NCBI GenBank assembly: GCA_030533445.1
Contig: CM060064.1
Location: forward strand, 22,787,126-22,851,125
Origin: Cyprinodon diabolis
Lineage: Eukaryota; Chordata; Actinopteri; Cyprinodontiformes; Cyprinodontidae
DNA length: 64,000 nt
Direction of reading: 5' to 3'
The notes under the pieces are model-generated. The model searched no databases. It had not been told where the DNA came from and saw nothing but the letters and a program-made list of their open reading frames with translations. Position numbers and translations under genes: made by a program. Below are positions 10,001 through 19,830 of the stretch, in pieces (within the stretch, counting starts at the first letter, position 1; each line of letters opens with the position of its first letter).

Positions 10001-13000
10001 ACAACAGATATTGCCGTAATGTAGAAGATATATTTCAATTTGCTGTTGGTTTTTGTCTCGCGGCAGGAGATATGAAATCCCTGTCCTACCAGGCAGCAAT
10101 TGATTGGAAATAAAAATTAATGTGTGGTCCTATATTTCTGATGTTTTTTTTTCATTGTGTCTTTGTTTCTGGGCTTAGGCTCTCCTGAAGCCGATGATAC
10201 ATCTCTCTAGGAGGTGACATGCATTTTTAGGGGAGACAAATGCAATCCAAGTCTTCCTTAAAAATAGCTGCTACTGTATGAATGTGACTGTTCCCCTTGG
10301 GGGTATGTTTTAATGAAAGGCACCAAATTAATCCCACTTTCTTCCGCTCTCTATTCTTCCCATTACGGTGTTTGCACGGAGGGAAAAAAAAGAGTAAATA
10401 ATTTTCTGCTTTCACATCCCCGCTATATGTTGATGTTACAGCCCCTGACGGAGAGAAGGGAAGAAGACTCAAGGCAATGGCAGGATGCTGACATGGCCCT
10501 CCTTTGTCCTATTCTCATTCATTTCCTCCTCAGATCTTCTGACTGACCCAGAGGAAGACAAGGTGAGGATGTGCGGAGACAGACAGAGAGAGAGAGAGAG
10601 TGAAGACAAAAGGAGGATGGGCAGATGGACAAAGAAACAAAACTGGATGAGACGATGTGCCATCAACAGTTTGCTGCTCGGATACCTTTGAGCTTCCTGT
10701 GCTTCGCAAGAACCAGCAGCACACATCCAGTTAAGTTGATCAGAGTTGATAATGACGCCTCAAGATGCACTGCCAAGTTCCTTATCTGTGTTTACCCAAA
10801 TGGCAAAACTGATTACAGACAAGCAATCTTATGAGGCTCCATTGTTACCCCTGTTACTCCAGAGTGTGTGCCTGTGCTCATGCTTTGGAAGATAAAATAT
10901 TTACCATCCATTACTCTTATTCTGATAGCGCTGTTTTAACGCTACATTTGGCAAGCTACTGTATAAGCTGCTTTTACAGTTGTTTTTAAATAACTAATTG
11001 AAGCTAATTTATTCTTTACATCTTTTGCACTTTTGATACCACGGAACCACTGTATTTCTGTGCAGAGTGATCATACTTTGAGAATCTCATACTAGCCTGC
11101 TTCTAATTTAGATTCCATTTTCAGTCCAAACTCCTACAAGATAATCATCGCTTCAGCTCACAGAAGATACCCAGCAGTGAGGAATATATCCATATCTTTG
11201 CCATGGCTTTGTCTTCTAAATAATGCAATCCATTTGAGTTCAGGACTTGCTGGGGTTCTTCACCTTCCAAGCATTGTTTTTTTTATCATGGTGATTTAAA
11301 AAAGACTTTTAAAAAGTAAGGACAAAGCAAACGGAACATATTTGTAAATGTTTGTGACAAGAGTAATGAGAGAGAGCAAATTTTTAAAAAACCTCAGTGG
11401 AATTATTGCTGTTCATGAGATGCTTTTTTGCTTAATCACCAGGATGTGGGTGACACGTCCAAGTCTAAGCCTCCCTGCCTACCATCTTTCTCTGTCCCCG
11501 TCCAGACTTTATCCACAAGAATTCAAAGAGCCCAGAGTGTCAGTTTATAAAATATGTACGGCTACTTAAAGCAAACCTCATGGGCTCTGTTGTCTCTCCA
11601 CCAACATACAAAGTTGGACTCAAGTAGAAAGGGCCTATCTTTAGTAATAAGGAAAAGAGGAATGGCAGGGAGGAGAGATGGGTATTCCTCATCTCCTCTG
11701 CTACATTACAGTTTCAAATTGGAACTTCACTGCTCAAAGTATATGACTGTGAATGGGCTTTTCAAAACCTTTGGTGAAATTCTACTTTCTGCCTCCGGCC
11801 CATTAGGCAGAGTTACTCTCATATCCTCCCGATTCAGAGTCACACATTCAGGCAACCTGGTGAAAAGAGCTGTGAGAAGAAGAGGAGGAAGCAAGGTGGA
11901 AAATTTCTCCTCCGTTACACTATAGTGAGACATGAGTGGTGACACGACTTAAGAGGAAGGGAGAGGAACTTGTAATCTCAGCCTGCAGCCTTTGAACTTG
12001 GCCCGATGAGACGCGGGCGACCCAAAGCAAAAGGTTCCAAAGAAGAGCTCACTGAAGATTACTCGGAATACTGATGCAGTGTGGAATCCAATTCCTCTGG
12101 GAGGCCTCTGAAAGTAAATTATCTGTGTTGAGCAAGACTACATACAGAGAAATATATGCAATATTCCATGCATGTGCATCAAAAGTAATAGAAAAAAAGA
12201 AGCTAGAAGTTGAAGTTCTGAGTACAAACAATTTTAAGCATCTGTGCCTTGAAAAGTGACCCACTAAATGAGGTCTAGGGTCTCTTAGGTTCTAATTAGG
12301 GCAGCTGTTGCCATTTTCATTATTTGTGTGTATTTGTTTGAAGAGAGCATAAGAGAGATATGTGACTGTTTCCAATGTGCAATGGGGTTGAGGTCATGGG
12401 ATACATGCCACTGTCTAGCTTTGGCTTCTTCTCATCCAGCTGCTGCTGGTCTGTCAGGGAGCGGAGGTTTACTGGTGTCATGTCTCCTCCCTTGGGCTTT
12501 TGAATAATGACAAAATAATGCGGAACTAGGGGCTGGAGGTGAAAACGTATGCATGCAGCAAATGGCCATTTGGGCAAGCTTTGCCATTTGCTAAGAGCTG
12601 CAAGGGAAAAACTGATTCATGCAAGAAACTAAAAATGCTGCCAGAGGTCTTAGATTTTATAATACCATCTTCTGTCTTTCCAAGAGAGTGCGTCGGTCAG
12701 AATGGTGTTGGTTATTAACAATGACCTGGAATTATGTATTCCAAATTTTGTACATGCTTGTATGGGCTGAAATGTTATAGACTGAGCAATTTGGTATTTT
12801 TTATGTTTTGTGTGATGTAAATCTAAGAAAAAATACAATAATTGTGTCAGATTTAAAGTAGGGAGTTAACATCTATTTTTCAACAACATGATTTAATTCG
12901 GGTAATTACTGTGGCTATTTACTTATTTACCAACCTGCAGTCCCTTGCTTTAACCTGCTTTAAACCCATGGATCTTGTTGCTTGCCTAATACATTTTTGC

Positions 13001-13590
13001 TATTACCCAGGAAGAATTATGGTGATCTTAGATTAGTCAGTTGAGTGTCATTGTGCACCACCAGGTAGGATACGGTATTTAGCAATAAATAGATGTAAAT
13101 ACTCTGTTTCTTTGATCGTACAGTTACATTTTCCCATTAAAAGATGACTTCAACAGAACAGCAAAGAGCATACATGGTTAAATTATGGACATTTTATGAC
13201 CATTTCCCCCCTCTATCTGTTCGTTAAATCCATGATTAAATACAAATTTGAAGATTTGAAAAAATGTCAAAGATTTTATTCTTTGATATTCAACTACAAA
13301 CCACGTTTTGAGAGCTATAGTTTGTATGAGAACCCTCCCCGGGCCCCTCTGCAGCTGGCCTGGGGGCCCTAAACATGAGCTAAGTTTGTTTATCCCTTGG
13401 GCCGGCTCTGAGCAGTTGCTCAGAAATGCACCTTGTTGATCCTGATGTTTATATTTCTGTAAACTATTTTGAATCTACCACCTTCAGAAATATAATTTAA
13501 GTACCAAATGAAACATTTTTACAGTGTCAAAAGCAGAAATGTGTGAAACATTTTCTTAAAAAACAACAACAACAAAAAACAATAAAGAAC
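7021..13590. other. No gene supported; pyrimidine-rich stretches and a (GA)n run
   Basis: Long single-copy-looking region. 7050-7900 is rich in C/T (CTTCTCTTCCCTCTC-type runs). A (GA)n microsatellite lies at 10579-10600. About 13335-13415 (GGGCCCCTCTGCAGCTGG...) resembles the end of a common fish DNA repeat. If the exon at 14491 is real, this stretch lies in its first intron. The longest frame (145 codons from 9676) lacks coding character. A weak acceptor-plus-open-frame candidate at 12320-12597 is treated as a finding, not as a gene. Confidence 0.45.
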
Positions 13591-13599
13591 CCACATGGT

Positions 13600-15240
13600 G
13601 ATGTATTATCAAAGCGCATGGGCGCGTTTTGCCACAATGGCTCACAAAAGCAGCGTTAAGTCAGCCCTACAAAGAACCGTAGGAGAGGGTGACGATTTGT
13701 ACGGAGAAGAGACAGGTGCTTTGTGTCTGCCCTCCGAGAAAAAAAACAAGCGCTCTCTCCCAATTTGTCTATCCCATTAACTCACCCGATCCACGCTGAC
13801 CCTCTCTCCCCTCCTTCCATCCCTCACTATGTGTCCCGCTGCATCCACACCTATGCGCTTCTATTCTGCACTAACATCTGCTCCCAAACAACGAAGCAGT
13901 TCATCTTTTCATAGATGAAAATCACCGCGTGGACCACTGACTAACTTTCTAGTGTTGTAGAGATACGGAGCCGTACGAAGAGCAGCATTAACGATTGCAA
14001 GACTGTCTTTGTCCCATTCATCCTCGCTGTCTGATCCACTCTTTAGTGTTCCGAACTGAGTCCCCCCATATGCTCTGCAGTCCGTATTCACAGTTTCCTG
14101 TTTGCTTTAAGCACAACGCCTCAGTTATACTTCATCTAGGTGCGCCCCGAAGACATAACCCTGCGCAAAGTCCCCGTTCAAAACAGACAACCTGAATTTG
14201 CACAACAGAGACGAACCAAACCAAATTACGCAATGTTTTTTTTTTTTATTACCCGGACTGACGTGAAGTGAAATCCCTAGATGCGGTTGGTTATTTTCCT
14301 TTTTTTAAATAAGTGATTAAACATTTACTGGGAAGTAACAGCAGTGAAATGTAGCATTGCAGCAGAGCAGCGCTCTAAGGCGACTTGACGCAGCGCCATA
14401 TGGAGCAGCAGTCCATCCTCTTGTATGGATAGAGCTTTGCATGCAAAACTATAAAATCAAAGAAAAAATAAATGAATCAAAACATCCTACCTGTCACCAT
14501 AAGGCAAAAGATGAGGTATATAGAAGTGAGTGCAGGCATCCTGTCCATTGACTGTGAAAAAGATGCCGAACGAGCTGGCCGGTTCCACCACGGCACCGGG
14601 GTCGGATGATAAAGCGCACCGGATTCTGTCTATAACCTCATTCGGTGTGGGGAAATGACTGTGAAGGGGTCCGCTCAATCTTATCACTTAGCTGTAAATC
14701 TCCATAGTTGTTAACTTCCCCACAGCATCAGCTCCTTCTCCAAAGCCAGGTCCTTCCTCGCTGGCGCGCCTCTTGCCTCCTTCTCCGCTCTCCGGCAGCG
14801 TCAGTGATTTGGACGTTTCAGTCAAGTTTCATCCACGATCTGCTTTTAAGTCTTTTCTTGCATGCTTCTTCCTTTCGGAGCCGCTCGGAAGCGATCTATC
14901 CTCTGCCTCAACGCGCAGTGACAACAATCCCGGTGAAGTTGCCTCTCTGCGGTCCGTTGGAGTCCGCTTACACTTTGCTCTGACTCTGTTCTCACTGTGC
15001 CTCAGCCTCTTTCTCTAACACATGCCTTTTTTCATCTCCCAGGCGGGTCTCCTCACTTTAAATCTCACTAACTCTTCCCATTTGGACATACACTCTGACA
15101 GTCATCTGGTGGTGGGTTTCGACAAATCTGGCAGGAGCTGACTCGCAGGAGCCCCTATGCCTCAGACTCTTTCCCCCCCCTTCCCCTGCGGCTCACGCCC
15201 CCAGGGGACTACCATTGGCTAAGGAGGCGCCAGGAGGAGC
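13600..15240 (-). promoter_or_regulatory. CpG-rich block, candidate minus-strand promoter and 5' UTR
   Basis: This is the only long CpG-dense stretch in an otherwise AT-rich window, with clusters at 14380-14400, 14565-14610, 14760-14810 and 14875-14950. An inverted CCAAT box (ATTGGCT on plus, AGCCAAT on minus) lies near 15211. No TATA box is evident on the minus strand, as is usual for CpG-island promoters. It precedes the candidate first coding exon at 14491-14548. Reading leftward from about 15180, upstream ATGs open only short frames before that exon. The transcription start is inferred, not seen. Confidence 0.5.
14491..14548 (-). CDS. Candidate first coding exon: signal peptide of an unidentified secreted or membrane protein
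   Basis: On the minus strand an ATG at 14548 opens MDRMPALTSIYLIFCLMVT, then meets ACAG|GTAGGATG, a good 5' splice donor (GT at 14489-14490). The peptide has a short charged start, a hydrophobic core (IYLIFCLMV) and a small/polar end, as in a signal peptide. The exon ends in phase 1, which is common for signal-peptide exons. It sits within the CpG-rich block, with a long leader to its right. The next exon would lie at lower coordinates or beyond the window. I do not recognise the gene, and the chance that it is a random short frame next to a GT is real. A competing frame in the same exon has no ATG. Confidence 0.38.
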
Positions 15241-16384
15241 GTTTCAAGAACATCTCAAAAAAGACTGCACAATCACGCTGGGTTGCTAAAAAGACTATTG
15301 TAAAATTTGAAGTATGCTTGTGAAAAAAAAGAAAACGTCTTTGATTTCTGCCTATTGAACTTTGATGCCTTGTAGGTATTTAAAAGACTATGATCTAGGT
15401 TAGATAAAAGGCAGGAATTTGAAAATGTCACCCTATTTGTCAGTTTCCTTCAGTTGAAATTATTTTCATTAATTTAAAGCAAAAAAGCAGCAACAAAGTC
15501 TATTTCTCAATGAATATTTAAAAACTTCTCCAATGGTTAATTTCCTACAATAGACTCAGCTTTAAAGCTCATTCCACACATTTCCCTAGAAGCCAGAGTA
15601 ATTCTGGAGGCTTGAAGTCATCTTTTAAAACCATTCCTAATATGTTTATGAACACTGATTGCTGTCCAGGTTTCAAACAGGTGTTGATTCAAAGAAGGGC
15701 TGAGAGGTAACCCTCTAGTTGCTTTTTGTGCTCATCTTGTGCACCAGCACCCAAAGCACTCAAACATACCCATAGCAATGATACTTTTACCTTAATGCTT
15801 AAAAAGTCAGCACTTTGATCTCAGGTTAGAAAAAACCCCACTTTCAGTCCTCTAAACATTGTTTTTGTCATTGTGGATGAATTGTCCAAAATAGAAGGCA
15901 TTTAGTTTATTCACATGGGCAGCTGTTGATTATGTAAGAGCTTGAAAATATAAATTCTGGAGCAGATGCCCCTTAAATTCCCGGAAAAACAAAACTGACT
16001 ATGTTGTAGAATGTGGCCCATATTTTCCCGGATCTTTAACATAACAGTAGTGTTGGTCTTTAGTAGCTTCATTGTTGCTTCTAAACAGTTTCACAAATTT
16101 CCCTTCAACTGGGTCAGTTTTGGTCAGATTAATACATTTTGGGCATAATATGGGTTCTGATAAGACAAAGATCCAGTTGGCTCGGTATAGTTGTTGTGAG
16201 TAAGATGGTGTGAGTTGCTGCTCCATCAGCATCTCCAAAACCTTTTTTCTATTGGAACCTTTAATGCATTTACCTCTTTAATGATTAGATAGAAGACGGG
16301 TACTAAACATAGATGTGATTAGTGAGGGTGGAAGAAGTAAAACAAAATCAAAAAAATGTATTTAGCACTACTTCATGAGCTGCT
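15241..16384. other. No gene seen
   Basis: AT-rich, with no repeat recognised. A 79-codon minus frame at 15999-16238 reads somewhat protein-like (two CxxC-like cysteines) but has no recognisable domain. Confidence 0.45.
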
Positions 16385-16783
16385 CATAAAGCAGTGGGAT
16401 TGGATTTAACATACAAGTTAAAGGCTTAGATGAAGATAATAGTTTTGCTAACATTGGAATTTCAGCTGGATCAAAGCAGTCTAAATCCAGGTCATTTTTT
16501 ATAGTTACCTCAGATGCTGCCCCACCTTTCAGAGATAATCCGAACAAACCAATCTTATTTTTAATAGTATCAATCTTATTTGAAAAGAATCCTATAAAAT
16601 CGTCACTGCTAAGAGCAATGGGGATGGACGGTTCAACAGAGCTATGGCTCTGGGCGAGTTTGGCAACTGTATTAAAAAGATATCTATGATTATTCTTATT
16701 CTCCTTTATTACTGGGGAGAAATATGTTGCTCTTGCTTCACAGCAGCAAACTTTTGTTCCAGATTAGGTAGGATTCCCGTAGG

Positions 16784-17014
16784 ATTAATTTAATTTAATT
16801 GAACTTTATTGATCTCACAATGGAGAAATTAACCTCTGCATTTATCCCATCCCCTTGGGGAGCAGTGGGCTGCCATTGTGGGGTGCACAGGGAGTAGCTG
16901 GGTGTTAAGGGTCTTGCTCAGAGACTCAGAGTGGCAGTCTGTCGGAGTGGGGCTCGAACTCAGAAGCTCAGGATTCCAAGCTCCATGCCCTTACCACTAG
17001 GCCGCCACTCCCCC
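16784..17014 (-). mobile_element. tRNA-derived SINE in the L2 copy
   Basis: Read on the minus strand, it begins GGAGTGGCGGCCTAGTGGTA, with a pol III A-box-like TGGCCTAGTGGT, followed about 45 bp later by GAGTTCGAGCCCC, which fits a B box. The body continues to a LINE-like 3' tail of TTAAAT repeats at 16784-16800. Both boxes and the tail define a tRNA-headed fish SINE. It has no coding capacity and would rely on LINE machinery. It is inserted into the L2 text at about 16780. Confidence 0.75.
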
Positions 17015-17344
17015 TTTTGCTAATAAAGGGGGAAACCAGGGAACAGGCTTTCTATTTTTAAAGCTTTTCTTTTTCAAAGGGTCTACGATGTTTAAGGCAA
17101 TACACAGAGAATTAGCAACCACATTAGACTTAGATTTAGACTTCCTTTATTGTCATTGCACAAAAAAACACAAGGTGAATCTTGACAATGAAATGTCAAG
17201 ACCTTATTCCTGCACAATAAATATGTTTTCTATGAGTAAGAGCTAGCTATACACAGGGTAAGAGTATATATATACATACATACTGCAAAGAGTAATTGAA
17301 GAAGTAACATCAGTAAATAAATATTGCACTGAGTTATTGAATAC

Positions 17345-17912
17345 TAACCTGTCAACAGCCAGATGCATGTCTCGCTCCGCCTAGCTCCACTCACATACAT
17401 CTGGAACACCGCTCATTGAAAGTGATTTCCCCAACCAAATTTATGGTCTGGCCAATCAGGACGCAGGGCGGGTGCGTCCTGGAGTGGAGAAGCGACCGTG
17501 AGATTCCAACAACAATGGCGGCTCGCATCGAGGAAGCAAGCGTTAGCATTGATGCTGCTATTTCTTCTGTGTTGTCCAATCTATCTGATATTGTTTCATT
17601 AAAAGAACATCAGAGAACGGCTTTGAAGGCTTTTGTTGGTGGAAACGATGTTTTCGCCCTTCTCCCGACCGGATTTGGCAAGAGCTTGATCTACCAAATG
17701 GCTCCTCCTCTCACAGCGTCACGGGTTAGCTTCGGTGTGAGTGGTTGAAATAGCACGTCGATAAAGATGACAGACAAGTGGCTTATCCAATCATATGCAA
17801 GGAGTTTTGATAAGGCCCAGCCTTCAGTAAAGGCAATTCCTATGGCGGTGTTCCAGATGTATGTGAGTGGAGCTAGGCGGAGCAAGACATGCATCTGGCT
17901 GTTGTCAGGTTA
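17345..17912 (+). mobile_element. 568-bp TIR element with 9-bp target duplication, carrying a RecQ-like helicase N-terminus
   Basis: Terminal inverted repeats of 68 bp (17345-17412 and 17845-17912) start TAACCTG and differ at only two positions by my reading. The element is flanked by a perfect 9-bp duplication ATTGAATAC (17336-17344 and 17913-17921). The interior encodes the first 70-odd residues of a RecQ-like helicase. The 9-bp duplication fits MULE or Merlin superfamilies better than hAT (8 bp), Tc1 (TA) or Harbinger (3 bp). No transposase is present, so it is non-autonomous. Its left end is clearly related to that of the second element at 18542. Confidence 0.85.
17515..17748 (+). pseudogene. 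RecQ-like superfamily 2 helicase, N-terminal fragment inside a TIR element
   Basis: ATG at 17515 in good context (AACAATGG) opens a 77-codon frame. Residues 29-40 (SLKEHQRTALKAF) resemble the RecQ motif 0 / Q region, and residues 47-61 (FALLPTGFGKSLIYQ) are the Walker A / motif I P-loop with Lys56. After residue 70 the frame passes a possible splice donor (GGT|GTGAGT) and stops. Motifs Ia-VI, RQC and HRDC are missing, so there is no helicase activity. RecQ enzymes unwind DNA 3' to 5' in recombination and repair. The homologous fragment at 18715-18880 shows this was part of the element family, not a one-off capture. Confidence 0.7.
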
Positions 17913-18541
17913 ATTGAATACTGCACTGAAGAGTTATTGAAAATTAAACATTAAATTGAAGACAAAACTAAACTAAGGTGCGTGTATTGTCCATGTCCAT
18001 GGGGGGAGGAGTGTTAAGTGGTGTTAAGCAGTCTGATGGCCAGGGGGGAAGAAACTGTTCAGTGGTCTGGTCGTTCTGCAGAAGATACTGCGGAACCTGC
18101 CAGACGCCAGGGGGGAAAAGAGTCCATGGTTGGGGTGAGCGGGGTCGTAGAGGATCTGGTGAGCCTGGGATAGGCAGCGCCTGTCCGCGATGTTCTTGAT
18201 GCATGGGAGCGGCACCCCCGTGATCTTCTCCCCTGTCCTCACCACTCTCTGTAGAGACTTCCAGTCAGAGGCCCTGCAGCTCCCAGACCAGATGGAGATG
18301 TAGCTGGTCAGCAGGCTCTGAATTGGTCCCTCTGTAGAAGGTCTGAAGGATGGGGGGCGGGAGGGATGCTCTCTTCATCCGACACAGGAAACGCAGGTGC
18401 TGCTGGCCCTTCTTTACCAGTGAGGAGATGTGGGGTGTCCAGCTGAGGTTCTCAGTGATGTACACCTCCAAGAACTTGGTGCTGCTGACGACCTTCACAG
18501 CCGAGTCGTTGATGAGAAGGGGTGTGTGGGTGGGTCTGGAT

Positions 18542-19060
18542 TAACCTGACTCCGCCAGATGGATTTGCTCCGCATATCCATCTGGAAACCTTCCGTTGAA
18601 TTAATTTTGGGAAGGGGCGAAAATACTGGTTAGCTGATTGGCCTATGTTGGTGATAGACGGGCCAAATAAACCAATCAGATCAACGAAGCATATGACGTA
18701 CTAACAACCAGGCTACTCTTGCCGAAACCAGTCGGGAGAAGAGCAAAAACATTTTTTCCTCTGAGAAAAGCCTCCAGAGCAGTGTTTTGCTCTTTTTTTC
18801 AGTGAAGAAATACTCTGTAATTCTGATAAAACTTGCTCGATAGCCACGCTAACGCTAGTTTCATCGGCTGAAGCCGCCATGTTCTTTAGACTGAACTGTC
18901 GCGCTTCTCGTTGCGTCACACCTCAACCCGCCTCAAAGCCAACGCTGATTGGCCGTTCGTTTGGTGAACGGCTCCAAATTTTCTTCAACGGAGAGTCTCC
19001 AGACTGATTAGTGATTGAAATCTTGAAAGCTCGCGAGATCAGGATGGTCTCACGAGGCTA
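18542..19060 (-). mobile_element. 519-bp TIR element, related family, second RecQ-like N-terminus, 9-bp target duplication
   Basis: The left end begins TAACCTGACTCCGCCAGATG, similar to the element at 17345. The right end, inverted, begins TAGCCTCGTGAGACC. A stronger sub-terminal inverted pair (TCTGGAAACCTTCCGTTGAA at about 18582 against CTCCGTTGAA-type at about 18982) lies inside. A perfect 9-bp duplication GGTCTGGAT flanks it (18533-18541 and 19061-19069). Removing the element and one duplication restores the host LINE frame as DFRISRPTHTP, independent proof of the boundaries. The helicase fragment lies on the minus strand near the right end, the opposite orientation to the first element. 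Confidence 0.85.
18715..18880 (-). pseudogene. RecQ-like helicase N-terminal fragment, second copy
   Basis: ATG at 18880 opens MAASADETSVSVAIEQVLS. After a one-base expansion in an A run (about 18788-18794 on the minus strand), the other frame continues with TALEAFLRGKNVFALLPTGF, ending in the P-loop GFGKS at 18715. It aligns throughout with the fragment at 17515-17748, with many substitutions, so the two come from diverged families. Sequence right after the P-loop is unrelated, marking the deletion junction. It is a dead fragment. Confidence 0.65.
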
Positions 19061-19830
19061 GGTCTGGATATCCTGAAGTCGATGATAATCTCTTTGGTCT
19101 TTTTGTCGTTCAAGATCAGGTTATGTTTAACAAAAATCATTATGCTGTGAAGGGGAATACACTAAATGTTTGCTCTGCACATCAGAGGAGAGAGAAAGTG
19201 ACAGATTCTTTAAAATTTATGACTACAATATCTTATAATGATCTGCTAAAGTGAAACCTTATTTTTGGGGAGAGGAACTAATCATGTAGGCTATCAAAAA
19301 GTGGTAGAAGAGGACAGGGTTGTGAGGAAATACTGTTATTTCTTCACATTCAATGCCATACAGCAATGTAGGGTCCAAAGTATGAAGATGAGAATGTGTG
19401 GGACTATTCACATTTTGAACAAAGCCAATAGCATTAAGGGCTGCATTTAAGCATCATCAGCGTGTCAAAATCCCCCACTATCAAAATCCCCTACTATCAT
19501 AACCCTGTCAGTATTCAACACGAAATCAGATAGGAACCCTGAAAACTCATCTAAAAATTCAGAGTAAGAACCTGTTTAATGATACAAAGTTACAAAAAGA
19601 AGAGGTTTTGTTTCTTTGCAATTTGGATGAGGGAAACTAAGGGTTAAATGTTCAAAAGAGTTGCATACCAAAATAACCATAAAATATATATATGTTTCTA
19701 AAGAGTTAATAAAAGTGGATTTTTACTTTTACTGAATGGCTAACTTTAGTTTGAGGTCATCTCATCATCTAAAAAAATCAGCTTTCACTTCTCTAAGGTT
19801 CTAGGGTCAACTTTTATGAACTATTTTTTT

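Larger units (their letters stand above)
17125..19125 (-). mobile_element. Rex1/CR1-group LINE, 5'-truncated, hosting two TIR elements
   Basis: Minus-strand frames give the reverse transcriptase C-terminus: KTKEIIIDFR, then VVSSTKFLEVYITENLSW, LVKKGQQHLRFLCRMKRASL, then HPNHGLFSPLASG and RSIFCRTTRPLNSFFPPG. This block is typical of Rex1/CR1-group fish LINEs. The 3' UTR runs left to a TTAGAC-type repeat tail at 17124-17144. The copy is 5'-truncated within the polymerase at about 19125, where L2 text resumes. Two DNA elements are inserted: one in the 3' UTR (17345-17912) and one in the reading frame (18542-19060). Other frameshifts show it is dead. The clade name is from memory of motifs. Confidence 0.75.
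16385..19830 (-). mobile_element. L2-type LINE copy, minus strand, interrupted by a SINE and another LINE
   Basis: 16385-16780 matches the segment upstream of the reverse transcriptase in the L2 copy at 46200-46520 (shared runs such as AACATACAAGTTAAAGGCTTAGATGAAG and ATTCCTATAAAATC, with differences). After the inserts, 19130-19830 reads on the minus strand as apurinic endonuclease, with DRVMIVGDFD and an upstream FEHLTLSFPHPNCKE block typical of L2-like endonucleases. Order and strand are consistent with one element running right to left. Frames are broken by stops, so it is an old copy. Two insertions split it: a SINE (16784-17014) and a Rex1-like LINE (17125-19125). The outer limits are approximate. 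Confidence 0.75.

Noticed and set aside
9676..10113. 145-codon plus-strand frame
   Set aside because: No domain, low-complexity K/N-rich text, AT-rich context, no splice or promoter support.
13909..14091. Minus frame with SGSDSEDEWDKD in the CpG-rich block
   Set aside because: Acidic text is suggestive, but there is no donor at its end and no homology, so not called as an exon.
15999..16238. 79-codon minus frame with CPKC-like cysteines
   Set aside because: No family recognised, no splice context; could be an old repeat fragment.
16784..17014. tRNA gene
   Set aside because: A- and B-box matches belong to a tRNA-derived SINE; no intact cloverleaf or anticodon arm, and a SINE body and tail follow.
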